A stretch of 64,000 nt of DNA. Source: Terrimonas_B sp041743125. GTDB taxonomy: Bacteria; Bacteroidota; Bacteroidia; Chitinophagales; Chitinophagaceae. This document shows, piece by piece, positions 42,883 through 52,894 of the stretch; within the stretch, counting starts at the first letter, position 1; each line of letters begins with the position of its first letter. Location of the stretch: positions 1-64,000 of the forward strand of contig JBGTNK010000045.1 of assembly GCA_041743125.1 (NCBI GenBank). The letters are read 5' to 3'. The translations under genes were made by a program, and so were the position numbers. The notes below the pieces were generated by a model. It made no database searches and had not been told where the DNA came from. It saw only the letters and a list, made by a program, of their open reading frames with translations.

Positions 42883-45279
42883 ATGAAAGAAAATAAAATC
42901 ATCTTTTTAATATTCTCCCTGCTTTTCATTCAAAGTTTATCTGCGCAAACCCGCTCTGTTTTGAGCGGGAAAATAACCGATGAAAATACAGGTGAACCCT
43001 TACCAAATGCCACCATTCGTATCCATGAACTAAACCGCGATGCTATTGCTAACGAAAACGGTGAATACAAAACATCCTATTTGCCTGAAGGAAACTATTT
43101 GATTGAAGTTTCTTTTATTGGGTATGCAGGTGTGGTAGAAATGGTTTCTGTTAAAGGAAATTCAGTTAAAGATTTTGCGTTAAAAGATGCCGTAGTGGAA
43201 CATGAAGGTGTAACAGTTACCGGCGTATCCACTGCCACACGGCTGAAACAATCGCCGCAGCCTGTTATTGTACTGAAGAAAACAGAGCTGTTTAAAATCA
43301 GTAGTTCTAATATAATAAATAGTCTAAGTCATATCGCTGGTATTAGTGCATTAACAACCGGGCCTGCCATTTCCAAGCCATTTATCCGGGGGCTGGGTTA
43401 TAACCGGGTACTGGTGGTAAATGACGGAATAAAACAGGAAGGGCAGCAGTGGGGCGATGAACATGGAATTGAAATTGATGATTACAGTGTGCAAAGAATA
43501 GAGGTGCTGAAAGGGCCGGCCTCCCTGATGTATGGTTCTGATGGGTTGGCAGGAGTTATCAATATACAATCATTAACCCCGGTTTCCGAAGGTACTATTC
43601 TTGCCAACCTGCTTGGCGAATACCAGACTAATAGCCGCTTAAGGGGATATTACGCAACGGTGGCGGGGGCCAAAAACGGATTTAGTTTTAATACATATGG
43701 GTCCTATAAAGCAGCGCAGGATTATGAAAATAAATATGACGGAGCTGTATTCAATTCAAAATTTGAAAATAAAAATTTGGGAGGGATGCTTGGCTACAGC
43801 GGATCATGGGGACATAGTTATTTACGGCTAAGTCATTTTGACCAACATGCCGGCATTATAGAAGGGGACAGGGATTCTGCTTCAGGCAGGTTTATTAAAA
43901 CAGTAGCGGGTGGTGGTGAGGAATTTGCATCCCCTAAAGATTTTGAATCCATTCATCCATTAATTCCCTATCAGCATGTGCAGCATTTTAAATTATCCAC
44001 CGATAATAGTTTTAATGCAGGAAGAAGCAGACTGGATGTAGCAGTTGGGTACCAGAGAAATCAACGCCGGGAATTTGGAGATCCGGATATGGCGTATAGT
44101 CCTGTTGCTTATTTTGACCTGAAAACAGTGAATTATTCAGGCAAGCTCAACCTCCCTTATAAAGATAACTGGCGAACAACAATCGGTATCTCTGGAATGA
44201 ATCAAACCAATGATAATTTAGCGGAAGAAGCTTTGATTCCCGAATACTCCCTGTTTGATATCGGGAGTTTTGTATTTACCCAATTTCATCGGGATAAATT
44301 GTCATTCAGCGGCGGGCTACGTGTTGATAACCGCCATGTAAATGGAAAGGAACTGCTAGAGGGATCTGTGGTCAAGTTTACACCATTTAAAACTAACTTT
44401 TCAAATGTTACTGGTAGTGCGGGTATTAGCTATGAAAAAAATAAAGAGCTTACTCTAAAATTCAATGTGGCCCGGGGTTTCAGAGCACCTTCGCTGGCTG
44501 AACTGGCAAGTAATGGCGCACATGAAGGTACTAACCGCTTTGAAGTGGGTAACCGGGATTTGAAATCGGAGACAAGCTGGCAGGCTGATGGCGGATTAGA
44601 TTTTAACAGCGAACATATAACGCTTGGAGCAGGTATTTTTTTCAATTCCATTAATAATTTCATTTACTACAGAAAAGTGCCAAACAGTTCTGGCGGTGAT
44701 TCACTGGTTATAGATGCCAATAGCGGTGACGAATTAACTATTTTCAGGTTTGATCAGCAGCAGGCCAGTTTGTATGGAATGGAATTTAATATGGACTTGC
44801 ATCCTCATCCGCTTGACTGGTTGCATTTTGAAAATACATTTTCATTTACAAGAGCCAGGTTTGCTAAAGAGATCGATGGATCAAGGAATGTTCCGGATAT
44901 TCCCTCCGCCAGATTCCTCTCGCAACTGAAGGGTAATTTTTTGCCCAAGGGACGCAAAGTCCGGAACCTGTATATAAGCCTTGAAAGTGATTATACATTC
45001 CGGCAAAAAAATGCTTTTACTGGTTACAATACAGAAACAACTACTCCATCCTGGTGGCTGATCAACGTTTCCGCGGGAACGGATATCACACGGAAAGGAG
45101 TCGTCTTATTTTCCATAAACCTTAGCGGAAATAATTTGACCAATGTGGTATATCAAAATCATCTAAGCAGGTTAAAGTATACAGCTATAAATAATGCCAG
45201 TGGAAGGCAGGGTGTATTTAATATGGGGAGGAGCTTTGCCATAAAAATTAATGTTCCGCTCACCTTTAAATGGAAATAA
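42883..45279 (+). CDS. TonB-dependent outer-membrane receptor, likely metal-type
   Basis: About 798 residues: signal peptide (about 1-21, ending LSAQ), carboxypeptidase-regulatory-like domain (about 25-105), plug domain (about 115-225) and beta barrel. The plug shows IRGLGYNRVLVVNDGI followed by QWGDEHGIEID and VQRIEVLKGPASLMYGSDGLAGVINI, a pattern like zinc or copper receptors of the ZnuD/OprC kind rather than the SusC family. There is no SusD partner. The frame opens at TTG 42871, but Met42883 gives a normal signal peptide. Metal or small chelate uptake is likely; the substrate is not decidable. It follows the Cys-containing small protein. Confidence 0.9.
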   Translation: MKENKIIFLIFSLLFIQSLSAQTRSVLSGKITDENTGEPLPNATIRIHELNRDAIANENGEYKTSYLPEGNYLIEVSFIGYAGVVEMVSVKGNSVKDFALKDAVVEHEGVTVTGVSTATRLKQSPQPVIVLKKTELFKISSSNIINSLSHIAGISALTTGPAISKPFIRGLGYNRVLVVNDGIKQEGQQWGDEHGIEIDDYSVQRIEVLKGPASLMYGSDGLAGVINIQSLTPVSEGTILANLLGEYQTNSRLRGYYATVAGAKNGFSFNTYGSYKAAQDYENKYDGAVFNSKFENKNLGGMLGYSGSWGHSYLRLSHFDQHAGIIEGDRDSASGRFIKTVAGGGEEFASPKDFESIHPLIPYQHVQHFKLSTDNSFNAGRSRLDVAVGYQRNQRREFGDPDMAYSPVAYFDLKTVNYSGKLNLPYKDNWRTTIGISGMNQTNDNLAEEALIPEYSLFDIGSFVFTQFHRDKLSFSGGLRVDNRHVNGKELLEGSVVKFTPFKTNFSNVTGSAGISYEKNKELTLKFNVARGFRAPSLAELASNGAHEGTNRFEVGNRDLKSETSWQADGGLDFNSEHITLGAGIFFNSINNFIYYRKVPNSSGGDSLVIDANSGDELTIFRFDQQQASLYGMEFNMDLHPHPLDWLHFENTFSFTRARFAKEIDGSRNVPDIPSARFLSQLKGNFLPKGRKVRNLYISLESDYTFRQKNAFTGYNTETTTPSWWLINVSAGTDITRKGVVLFSINLSGNNLTNVVYQNHLSRLKYTAINNASGRQGVFNMGRSFAIKINVPLTFKWK

Positions 45280-45515
45280 TTAGGACTATTTATTTAAGAC
45301 CATAATGTGATATCGCTGATTTATTTGACATTGAAGATTTGTTAATTCTACCTGAGTAAAACAGCTGAATGGACAGACTAATTGAAAAATGTTAACTTAG
45401 TAAAATGAGATTATAAGGGATAGCCTGATAATATTGTAATCAGGATCATTCTATAATGGGTGAAAAAATAACGGTCTCAAATTTGTTAGATTCTAATGAC
45501 TTTAAAATAAAACTT

Positions 45516-45716
45516 ATGGTAAATCAAAAAGATGATGAGAAAAGCAAAAAGGATAAAAAAAAGGGGTTGAAACCTGATGCCGAAACTTTGAACACAACGG
45601 ATCCCCAGGAAAATATGCAGGGCCCTGTATCCTCCCTCATTCAAAATATAAAAGAGGGAGCGGAAGATGGAGAATCAAAGGAAGAAGCAGATGAAAGGAA
45701 GGATAGAAATACATAA
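45516..45716 (+). CDS. Small charged cytoplasmic protein
   Basis: About 66 residues, very rich in Lys, Glu and Asp, with no hydrophobic core (MVNQKDDEKSKKDKKKG start, then TTDPQENMQGPVSSLIQNIKEG). The central TDPQENM-GPVSSL segment resembles small hypothetical proteins of Chitinophagaceae. The frame opens at 45456, but the Met at 45516 fits better. It is probably partly disordered. Function unknown; it stands alone between a TonB receptor and a convergent kinase gene. Confidence 0.6.
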   Translation: MVNQKDDEKSKKDKKKGLKPDAETLNTTDPQENMQGPVSSLIQNIKEGAEDGESKEEADERKDRNT

Positions 45717-45820
45717 AATATGGCAGGAAATTTATTTCCCTTTTAAGCTTTTCATTTAGTAAATATTACTTCATTTCTGAAGAAAAATAAGTAGTATTCT
45801 GTTTTGATAAAGGGGATCAG

Positions 45821-45837
45821 CACATTTTATAAATGTG
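45821..45837. repeat. Perfect palindrome between convergent genes
   Basis: CACATTT, a 3-base centre, AAATGTG. It lies 16 bases beyond the kinase stop (minus strand) and about 105 beyond the small gene stop (plus strand). No T run follows; a weak terminator or a binding site are both possible. Confidence 0.3.
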
Positions 45838-45852
45838 ACGTTGATGAAATTT

Positions 45853-47196
45853 TCAAAATTGCAGTTGAAACGCCGTTCCTTCTCCTTCTTTTGATTGCAC
45901 CTGGATATTTCCTTTATGCAGCATCATAATCTGTTTGCATAAACTAAGCCCGATACCACTTCCACTTTTTTTAGTGCTGAAAAAGGGAATAAAAATTTTA
46001 TCCAAAAGTTCTTCGGCCATTCCATTTCCATTATCGGCAACCCTGATCACTGTTTTCCTGGCAATGGAGACGTGTGCAGTCAGCACGATCCTGGGCTCCG
46101 GTTTATCCTTAACCGCCTCAATGGCATTCACTACCAGGTTGATCAGCACCTGCTCCAGCAAATCGGTATCCGCTTCCAATACCATGTCTGTATCTTTTAA
46201 TATCGTTTCTACTTCAATATTTTTTTGTTCTAATGTAGGCTGCATAAGTTGCAATAAGTTTTCAAAAACATCCCGTACATAAACTTTTTTAAGATTCAGG
46301 GTGGTGATCTTATTCAGGTTGCGGTACGTTTCTGCGAATTTTAATAATCCTTCGCTTCTTCGCTTAATGGTTTCAATGCCTAATTCCAGGTCATCCACCA
46401 TACCTGAATCATTATTCAATGAAGAAGCAGATTGCTGTAACCGGTTTTTAAGCGTTTCTGCCAGCGATGAAATAGGAGCTACAGAATTCATTATTTCATG
46501 TGTGAGCACACTCAATAATTTTTGCCAGGCCTTTGATTCCGTTTCGTCCAACGCTTCGTTTATATTTTGAAAAGCGATCAGTTTAAAAATTTTTCCATCC
46601 GTTTGAAAAGCAGTGGCGGATAACAGGATCTTGAATGAGTTTTTTTCAGGGTGTGCCTTAGCCACTTTATTTTCACCCGGGTTTAATGCGATTACGGATT
46701 GATATAGTTCTTCATCGCGTTTACTCAGTGAATGGATAGTTTTCAGGTAGGGGAGTTTCAACATTTTTTTTAAAGATTCATTCATCCAAACCACTTCCCC
46801 TCCTTTTTCTTCGTAAGAAAGAATACCGGTATCTACTAACTCCAAAATCTTTTGCAGGTATTGATACTGTGTTTCTTTTTCTTTGCTTATAACTTTGAAG
46901 GTCGTGTTGATCTCATTGAATCCTTTACGCAAGGGTTGCAGGTCGGCCGGGGCGTGTTTTACATCAAAATACCGGGAGAAGTCGCGGTAATGAACGGATT
47001 CCACAAACTGGTCAAGTTCCTTATGTGCTTTGTAATGAAACCTGTAAAATTCCGCAAGCTCATATAAGATGACCGGCGCTACTAATAACAGGTAAATATA
47101 GGCTCCATTTACCAACAGGAAAGAGCCCACACTAAGGGTTACAAATAATAAGAATACCCGAAGCAGAATCCGCCATTCTATTTTTTTAATGCTCAT
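45853..47196 (-). CDS. Sensor histidine kinase, NtrY/AtoS-like
   Basis: About 447 residues. Two membrane helices near the N-terminus (about 10-30 and 32-46) with almost no periplasmic loop are followed by a linker and a PAS-like domain (about 110-215), then the kinase core. The phosphorylated His is about residue 233 in LTHEIMNS. The N box is NLVVNAIEA, and the G boxes are DNGNGM and SGIGLSLCKQI. The tiny loop suggests that it senses a membrane or internal signal. A Met at 47208 is an alternative start. The sigma-54 response regulator gene lies 153 bases upstream on the same strand (141 with that alternative start), so the two likely form a two-component pair of NtrYX type. Confidence 0.93.
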   Translation of the reverse strand: MSIKKIEWRILLRVFLLFVTLSVGSFLLVNGAYIYLLLVAPVILYELAEFYRFHYKAHKELDQFVESVHYRDFSRYFDVKHAPADLQPLRKGFNEINTTFKVISKEKETQYQYLQKILELVDTGILSYEEKGGEVVWMNESLKKMLKLPYLKTIHSLSKRDEELYQSVIALNPGENKVAKAHPEKNSFKILLSATAFQTDGKIFKLIAFQNINEALDETESKAWQKLLSVLTHEIMNSVAPISSLAETLKNRLQQSASSLNNDSGMVDDLELGIETIKRRSEGLLKFAETYRNLNKITTLNLKKVYVRDVFENLLQLMQPTLEQKNIEVETILKDTDMVLEADTDLLEQVLINLVVNAIEAVKDKPEPRIVLTAHVSIARKTVIRVADNGNGMAEELLDKIFIPFFSTKKSGSGIGLSLCKQIMMLHKGNIQVQSKEGEGTAFQLQF

Positions 47197-47349
47197 ATAA
47201 GTCAACAATCAAAAGTGAATGCCATTAGGTCTGGCTTATATTCAACGAAAAAAAACTGTCATTATAATCGTTTAATTGCTCTACCAGGCTTATAGTTAGT
47301 CTTTCATATTTATAAATAAGCTGCTGAATACGACTTAAGGGTAAATAGG

Positions 47350-48708
47350 CTAAATGTCATACTTACTTAATCTCCTGTATAATGCTGTTCGGGTTAGGCC
47401 TAATTCTTTTGCTGCCCGGGTAATGTTTCCATGATGTTTTTCAATAACCTTTAGTATAGTGTTTTTTTCCACATCACTTAGTTTGGTTCCTGTTCCTTCA
47501 GTTTCTGTAATACGGGAGTTTTCAATAGGCGAAAACAAGAGATCTTTTGCCTCCAGCATATCGCCTTCCGACATTATTACCGCCCTTTCCATAATGTATT
47601 GCAATTCCCTTACATTGCCGGGATAATGGTGATTCATCAATTTTTCTATCGCTTTTGAATCCAAATCAAGCGTTGGCTTCATATACTTATTGCTGTATAG
47701 CCTGGTAAAATATTTAGCCAGCAGAATGATATCTTTTTCTCGCCTGCGGAGTGGGGGCACCGTGATCTCCACTGTATTGATCCGGTAAATAAGATCTTTC
47801 CTAAACCGGGCTTCATTAGCCAGTTCACTAAGAGGAATGTTGGTAGCACAAATCAATCTTATGTCAATTGGTATGGGTTCATTAGTGCCCAGCCTGATCA
47901 CCTGGCGGTTTTGTAAAACACTCAATAATTTTGCCTGCAGGTGCAGCGGTATATTTCCTATTTCATCCAGGAACAGGGTACCACTGGCAGCCGCTTCAAA
48001 GCGGCCGATACGATCTTCTCTTGCATCTGTAAAAGCACCTTTCTTATGTCCAAATAATTCGCTTTCAAACAATGTTTCTGTCAATGCACCCACGTCTACT
48101 TTTACAAACGGGTTAGCGGCACGAAGTGATTGTTGATGGATGGCTTTGGCAATAAGATCTTTGCCGGTTCCATTTTCACCCAATATTAAAATATTTGCTT
48201 CGGTAGGCGCTATTTTTTCAATTTTGTAAAAGATTTGTTGCATTGATTCAGACTCGCCGAGTAGTTCTTTACCAACAATGGAATCTGTATTTGTGAGCGT
48301 TGTTGTTCCGGATTTATTTCCCTTCCTTTTCAGGATCTCTTTGATTGTTGACATTAGCTTTTCATTATGCCAGGGCTTTACAACAAAATCAGCGGCTCCT
48401 TCCTTTAAAGATCGTACGGCCAGGTCAATATCGCCATAAGCAGTTATCATGATCACCGCGGCCTCGGGTTTTATTTTCCTGATCTCGTTCAACCAAAAAA
48501 GGCCTTCATTGCCGGTGTTGATGGAACTGGTAAAATTCATATCGAGCAGAATGAGATTATAGTCATTCTGTGATAAATGCCACCGTATATTCTCCGGATT
48601 TTTTTCAGTTACAACTTCTTTTACCTCTGTTTTCAATAATAATCTAACAGCGGTCAGTACATCCGGGTCATCATCTATGATTAATATGGATGCGTTTTTC
48701 AAATTCAT
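47350..48708 (-). CDS. Sigma-54-dependent response regulator (NtrC family)
   Basis: A 452-residue regulator with three domains: a receiver (about 5-120, phosphorylated Asp56 in LLDMNF), an AAA+ sigma-54 activator domain (about 145-380) and a C-terminal Fis-type helix-turn-helix (about 410-450, ending ALYRRLSKYDI). Walker A is GENGTGKD at 177-184 and Walker B is GTLFLDEI at 243-250. The sigma-54 contact loop, GAFTGA in most activators, is GAFTDA here (224-229). It is transcribed just ahead of the histidine kinase. Targets are unknown; no clear GG-N10-GC promoter was found in the neighbouring gaps. Confidence 0.95.
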   Translation of the reverse strand: MNLKNASILIIDDDPDVLTAVRLLLKTEVKEVVTEKNPENIRWHLSQNDYNLILLDMNFTSSINTGNEGLFWLNEIRKIKPEAAVIMITAYGDIDLAVRSLKEGAADFVVKPWHNEKLMSTIKEILKRKGNKSGTTTLTNTDSIVGKELLGESESMQQIFYKIEKIAPTEANILILGENGTGKDLIAKAIHQQSLRAANPFVKVDVGALTETLFESELFGHKKGAFTDAREDRIGRFEAAASGTLFLDEIGNIPLHLQAKLLSVLQNRQVIRLGTNEPIPIDIRLICATNIPLSELANEARFRKDLIYRINTVEITVPPLRRREKDIILLAKYFTRLYSNKYMKPTLDLDSKAIEKLMNHHYPGNVRELQYIMERAVIMSEGDMLEAKDLLFSPIENSRITETEGTGTKLSDVEKNTILKVIEKHHGNITRAAKELGLTRTALYRRLSKYDI

Positions 48709-48830
48709 AGCTACTCTTCGGTTTGGAAAAATCTGGAATTAAGGTATCAGGTATTTGCAATTTGTTTTAAAAGGAACTGGTCATTATAATTATGCAAAAT
48801 AGGGTTTTCATAATTAAGAAATCAGGCCTT

Positions 48831-49220
48831 TCATGGATTATTGAAGCCAGTGTTTTCCTGCTTCATCTTTAATTGCATCAAAGAAGCGATGGATTTAGCT
48901 TTTGTTTTTGCCATAATAGCAATATCACCAGTAAACAATTCGTCCACTGTTTCAAAGAATAATTGTAACCAGCGCTGAAAATGTTTTTCTTCCAACGGTA
49001 TCTTGCGATTAAGAGTATAATGTACCGCCATGGCATTTTTTCGGTATGAAGTAGCGCCTAGTAAAAGCGTTTCCCAAAAGTCGCAGATGATGGGTATATG
49101 ATGTTTCCAGTTTATTTTGGCAATATCATTGAAGATGTAACCGATAATATCATCTTTTTTTACTTTTTCGTAAAAGGTTGCCATCAGCACTTCAATATCC
49201 ATTCTTGATTGTATATCCAT
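48831..49220 (-). CDS. Group III truncated haemoglobin
   Basis: A 129-residue 2-over-2 globin. FYEKVKKDDIIGYIFND near the N-terminus, FWETLLLGATSYRKNAMAVH (about 48-67), and KHFQRWLQLFFETVDELF (about 78-95, with the proximal His in EEKHFQRW) are signatures of group III truncated haemoglobins. These haem proteins bind oxygen or NO and are linked to redox or NO protection, though roles in Bacteroidota are not settled. It is a single gene on the minus strand upstream of the response regulator, with no functional partner visible. Confidence 0.9.
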   Translation of the reverse strand: MDIQSRMDIEVLMATFYEKVKKDDIIGYIFNDIAKINWKHHIPIICDFWETLLLGATSYRKNAMAVHYTLNRKIPLEEKHFQRWLQLFFETVDELFTGDIAIMAKTKAKSIASLMQLKMKQENTGFNNP

Positions 49221-49422
49221 TATTAATAGTATATGCCATTACGGAACATTTTTAAGCAGGATACATGCAAGTTACTCAGCGGGTCGTATTCCTTCTTATT
49301 ATAATGATAAATTTTTCAGTCAACCGCAGATCGTTGGTAATGATCTCCGCAGAATTGCAAAGCCCGTTCAGTACTGGGTTGGCAGGAAAGTAAATCCTGT
49401 AAAAATTGTAATCATGAATACT

Positions 49423-50676
49423 TCAATATCCGTATTTATCCTTCCATAAATTTTTTAGAAATTTTCTAAGTTCTTCTTCTCTTGCATTTTTACCAGGCTC
49501 AAAAAACTTTTTCCCTGATAATTCTTTGGGCAAATATTCCTGCGGGGAAAAATTATTCTCAAAGCTATGTGAGTATTCATAATTTTTCCCATAACCCAGG
49601 TTTTTCATCAATTTGGTTGGCGCATTGCGAATATGTAGGGGTACCGGCAAATCACCATGCTCACTTACTGCTTGTAATGCATTGCCGATGGCAATAGTAG
49701 CTGCATTACTCTTGGCGCTTGCGGCCAGGTATATTACACATTGGGATAAAACAAGGTTGGCTTCGGGATAGCCGATCTTATTGACGGCATCGAAGGTGGC
49801 ATTAGCCATTACCAATGCGGTGGGATTTGCATTACCAATATCTTCACTGGCCAGTATCACTAATCTTCGGGCAATAAATTTTACATCTTCACTACCTGCT
49901 ATCATTCTGGCCAGCCAGTATACGGCGGCATTAGGATCGCTGCCACGAATTGATTTAATAAAAGCGGAAATAATATCATAATGCTGTTCACCACTTTTAT
50001 CGTATAAGGCTATTTTTTGCTGAGCGATTTTCATTACCTCTTCATCGGTAATAAGTATTTCTTTTTCTGATGAATCACAAACAATTTCCAAAAGGTTCAA
50101 TAACTTCCTGGCATCTCCTCCGGATATATTGATAAGCGCAGCCGATTCCTTTAATTCAATTTTTTTCTTCTGAAGTATTTCATCTTTTGCAATAGCCATG
50201 TGCACTAAATGGACCAAATCAGTTTCATCAAGTGGTTTTAAGATATATACCTGGCACCGGCTTAACAAGGCGCTGTTCACTTCAAAGGAAGGATTTTCAG
50301 TGGTTGCTCCTATTAATGTTATAATACCCTTTTCCACAGCTCCCAGTAAAGCATCCTGCTGGCCTTTATTGAACCGATGTATCTCGTCTATAAAAAGGAT
50401 GGAACCAGGTTTCGATTTTGCCTGTTCTATCACCTCCCTTACATCCTTTACGCCGGCACTGATGGCGCTTAAAGTAAAAAAAGGAACATGTAAGGAATTT
50501 GCTATGATATTAGCAATCGTTGTTTTCCCTGTACCGGGTGGTCCCCATAAAATCATAGAAGGAACACGGCCCTGCCCAATTGCAACCCGTAATATACTTC
50601 CCTTACCAGTCAGGTGTTGCTGGCCTGCAAGTTCATCTAAATTTTTAGGGCGAATTCTTTCTGCAAGAGGAGTCAT
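49423..50676 (-). CDS. rarA: Replication-associated recombination protein A
   Basis: A 417-residue AAA+ ATPase of the RarA/MgsA/WRNIP1 family, acting at stalled replication forks and tetramerising through its C-terminal part. The start PLAERIRPKNLDELAGQQHL is typical. Walker A is GPPGTGKTT (about 44-52), Walker B is LFIDEIHRFNKGQQDALL (about 93-110), sensor 1 is GATTENPSFEVN, and the C-terminal tetramer domain has SIRGSDPNAAVYWLARM (about 217-233) and LASEDIGNANP. It is a full-length single gene. Confidence 0.97.
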   Translation of the reverse strand: MTPLAERIRPKNLDELAGQQHLTGKGSILRVAIGQGRVPSMILWGPPGTGKTTIANIIANSLHVPFFTLSAISAGVKDVREVIEQAKSKPGSILFIDEIHRFNKGQQDALLGAVEKGIITLIGATTENPSFEVNSALLSRCQVYILKPLDETDLVHLVHMAIAKDEILQKKKIELKESAALINISGGDARKLLNLLEIVCDSSEKEILITDEEVMKIAQQKIALYDKSGEQHYDIISAFIKSIRGSDPNAAVYWLARMIAGSEDVKFIARRLVILASEDIGNANPTALVMANATFDAVNKIGYPEANLVLSQCVIYLAASAKSNAATIAIGNALQAVSEHGDLPVPLHIRNAPTKLMKNLGYGKNYEYSHSFENNFSPQEYLPKELSGKKFFEPGKNAREEELRKFLKNLWKDKYGY

Positions 50677-50907
50677 GATAATCGGGGGGGATGATCAAAA
50701 AATGTGTGCTGCAAATTACCGATTCCCCGGCAATAGATTTTTGCTATAGATTGTTAATTATAATGATTTATGAAAGGAGAAAGTTCAACACCCTTTATCG
50801 GTCAAGAATAATGACGAAGGGCAAGCGGATTATAATAATTTAGTTTCAAGGTTGTGTTGTGACTGGCAGAGTAATTCCGATGAAGATCAATTGAAAAATG
50901 ATCTGAA

Positions 50908-51852
50908 TTATTGTTGTTGTTGAGCCAGGTGACCTCCATCGTAATCCGTCAATTCATTTGGTCCCGGCTCTTTGATTTTTACTTCGCTTATTTCTTCAAT
51001 TACCTGGCCGTCCTCATAACCAACCGAAACAAATACTGAAAGGGAATGCCGGGCAAGGCCTTTGAATGTTCCCTTCACAGGAGTACAATCGTTAAAGTGG
51101 CGGCCAACTGCAAGTTTTACATGATAGTCCAGGGCCCAAACATTATTAGTGGGGTCATAACCTATCCACCCGTTTACCGGAATCCAGGCTTCAATCCACG
51201 CATGCGTGGCTCCTTCACCCCTCATACCATTTTGGTTTGGGCAAACATATCCACTTACATAGCGGCTTGGTATTTCAAGGCTGCGCAACATTTCAAGCAT
51301 GACGTGAGCAAAATCCTGGCAAACACCGGACCGGTGTTCCAATATTTCTTCCACTGTACTTTCAATAGTGGTTATACCTTTAATGTAGCTGAAATTTTGA
51401 AAGATGAAGGCGCCGCATTTTTCGATAATAATGGCAACGGGCATCCCGGGAATATAAAACTCGTTTACCAGCACTGCTAATTTTTCCTGCAGATCAATTT
51501 CCGTAAGCCGGGCCAGCTCCAACAATAAAAAATGATTGCTCATTTCTTTTTTCATGAGTTCTAAACCAGCCGGGTTTCCGGGAGAAAAGACCGTTGGCGC
51601 CAGTGTTCTTACAATTAATTTACTTTCTATCAATAACTCGGTATGTGGTTGAACAAGATTGAAGTGGCCTGTTTGATTGCCCCAGTAATCCTTTGTAACA
51701 AAGATTTCCGGCTGGCCCGTTACTATTACCTGGTGATCTATCGTTTGTTGGGTATTGCTGTCAAATGGATAAATCCTGATCTCACTCACACTTTCTTTTA
51801 CCGGGCGGTCATATTTATATTTGGTAATGTGGTGAATATTAAAAACAGGCAT
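50908..51852 (-). CDS. Transglutaminase-like protein of the alpha-E/ATP-grasp operon
   Basis: A 314-residue protein with an N-terminal beta-sandwich region of bacterial transglutaminase type and a transglutaminase-like Cys-protease core. The catalytic triad is visible: Cys in HRSGVCQDFAHV (about 179), His in THAWIEAWIP (about 216) and Asp in GYDPTNN (about 231). In many bacteria this type is encoded with an alpha-E protein and a circularly permuted ATP-grasp enzyme, as here. The triad of genes has been predicted to make and process a peptide or amide-linked molecule. Start of the gene is 12 bases after the alpha-E gene stop. The substrate is unknown. It ends in a Gln run. Confidence 0.92.
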   Translation of the reverse strand: MPVFNIHHITKYKYDRPVKESVSEIRIYPFDSNTQQTIDHQVIVTGQPEIFVTKDYWGNQTGHFNLVQPHTELLIESKLIVRTLAPTVFSPGNPAGLELMKKEMSNHFLLLELARLTEIDLQEKLAVLVNEFYIPGMPVAIIIEKCGAFIFQNFSYIKGITTIESTVEEILEHRSGVCQDFAHVMLEMLRSLEIPSRYVSGYVCPNQNGMRGEGATHAWIEAWIPVNGWIGYDPTNNVWALDYHVKLAVGRHFNDCTPVKGTFKGLARHSLSVFVSVGYEDGQVIEEISEVKIKEPGPNELTDYDGGHLAQQQQ

Positions 51853-51864
51853 TGAGATTTTGGG

Positions 51865-52803
51865 TTAGGCATATGAGAAATAGATCCGGGTTAGTTGTTT
51901 TGAAAAATCTGTGAGGTCGTCCCTTAGAGATAATAAGAATTGAGGTAATCCTTCTTCTTTTATGGTATCCATATCAGCAAATTCCACTCTGCTGCAAATG
52001 CGGCCCAATTGTTTTTTAAGAGAAGTACTTCCTTCTATCTTAGTATGTTCAGCTATTTCACTAAAATATCTTTTGACCCGTGTAAGGGAATAAGCCAGTG
52101 AACGAGGAAAGTTTTTATTGAAAATAATATGTTCTATTACATTCATATTATACTGGTCACGTGGATAGGTTTTCAGGTAGAGTTCATAACCCGAAAGTGA
52201 AAGTAAAAGAATTCTCCAGAAAAGGATATCCCTTGGGCTATCCATCCGGTGGTCCATTTTTTGGGAATGTGCATGCGTATTTTCAATTGTCAGGATACAA
52301 CGCTCAAGGTATTTGCCAAGGTTTAAAAATTGCCAGCCATGGCCTCTTGGCATGGTACTGTCAATAACGCCATAAAACAAAATACTATTCTGGTCCAACA
52401 GGTCTATGACTTCCATACTATTGGAACCTGTGATCTTTTCTTCAATACCCGGATCATTGACTATATGATATAGTTGATTGACCTGTTCCCATACTTCCTT
52501 TGTAATATAATCCTGCACACCCCTGGCATTTTCCCTGGCTTTTGATATTAATACCTTGATGGAGTTGAGATTTTTGGTATCTGTTATAAGATGTTTGATA
52601 GAGGAAGAAGCATTTTCTCCATGTTCGTTTGCAGCTTCAGGATAATGCGAGAAAAGAGTAATTACATCCTTCCATGAAAAATCAGTACGCTGATCAGTAT
52701 CAAAAGAAAGAATATAATTGGTCCGGATAACCCTGATCAGGCAATCGGTTCTTTCCATATACCTGTTGAGCCAGAATAAAGAGTCGGCAATTCTACTAAG
52801 CAT
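51865..52803 (-). CDS. Alpha-E domain protein (DUF403)
   Basis: A 312-residue, almost wholly helical protein of the alpha-E family. It opens with the family signature MLSRIADSLFWLNRYMERTD, and later shows TMPRGHGWQFLNLGKYLERC near 148-167 and HIIFNKNFPRSLAYSLTRVKRY near 225-246. No enzymatic role is established; it regularly accompanies the ATP-grasp and transglutaminase genes that flank it. It lies 91 bases after the ATP-grasp gene and 12 before the transglutaminase gene. Confidence 0.94.
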   Translation of the reverse strand: MLSRIADSLFWLNRYMERTDCLIRVIRTNYILSFDTDQRTDFSWKDVITLFSHYPEAANEHGENASSSIKHLITDTKNLNSIKVLISKARENARGVQDYITKEVWEQVNQLYHIVNDPGIEEKITGSNSMEVIDLLDQNSILFYGVIDSTMPRGHGWQFLNLGKYLERCILTIENTHAHSQKMDHRMDSPRDILFWRILLLSLSGYELYLKTYPRDQYNMNVIEHIIFNKNFPRSLAYSLTRVKRYFSEIAEHTKIEGSTSLKKQLGRICSRVEFADMDTIKEEGLPQFLLSLRDDLTDFSKQLTRIYFSYA

Positions 52804-52894
52804 GCAAAAAATTAAAATTTATAAAAAGGGCCTAAGCAGTTTAAGGAATTTATTATAATGTCTTCTTCTTTCTGAAATAATTAGTTTAGGTAAG

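Noticed and set aside
47197..47349. TGGCA-like element before the histidine kinase as a sigma-54 promoter
   Set aside because: The GG and GC pairs are not 10 bases apart, so the match to the sigma-54 consensus fails.
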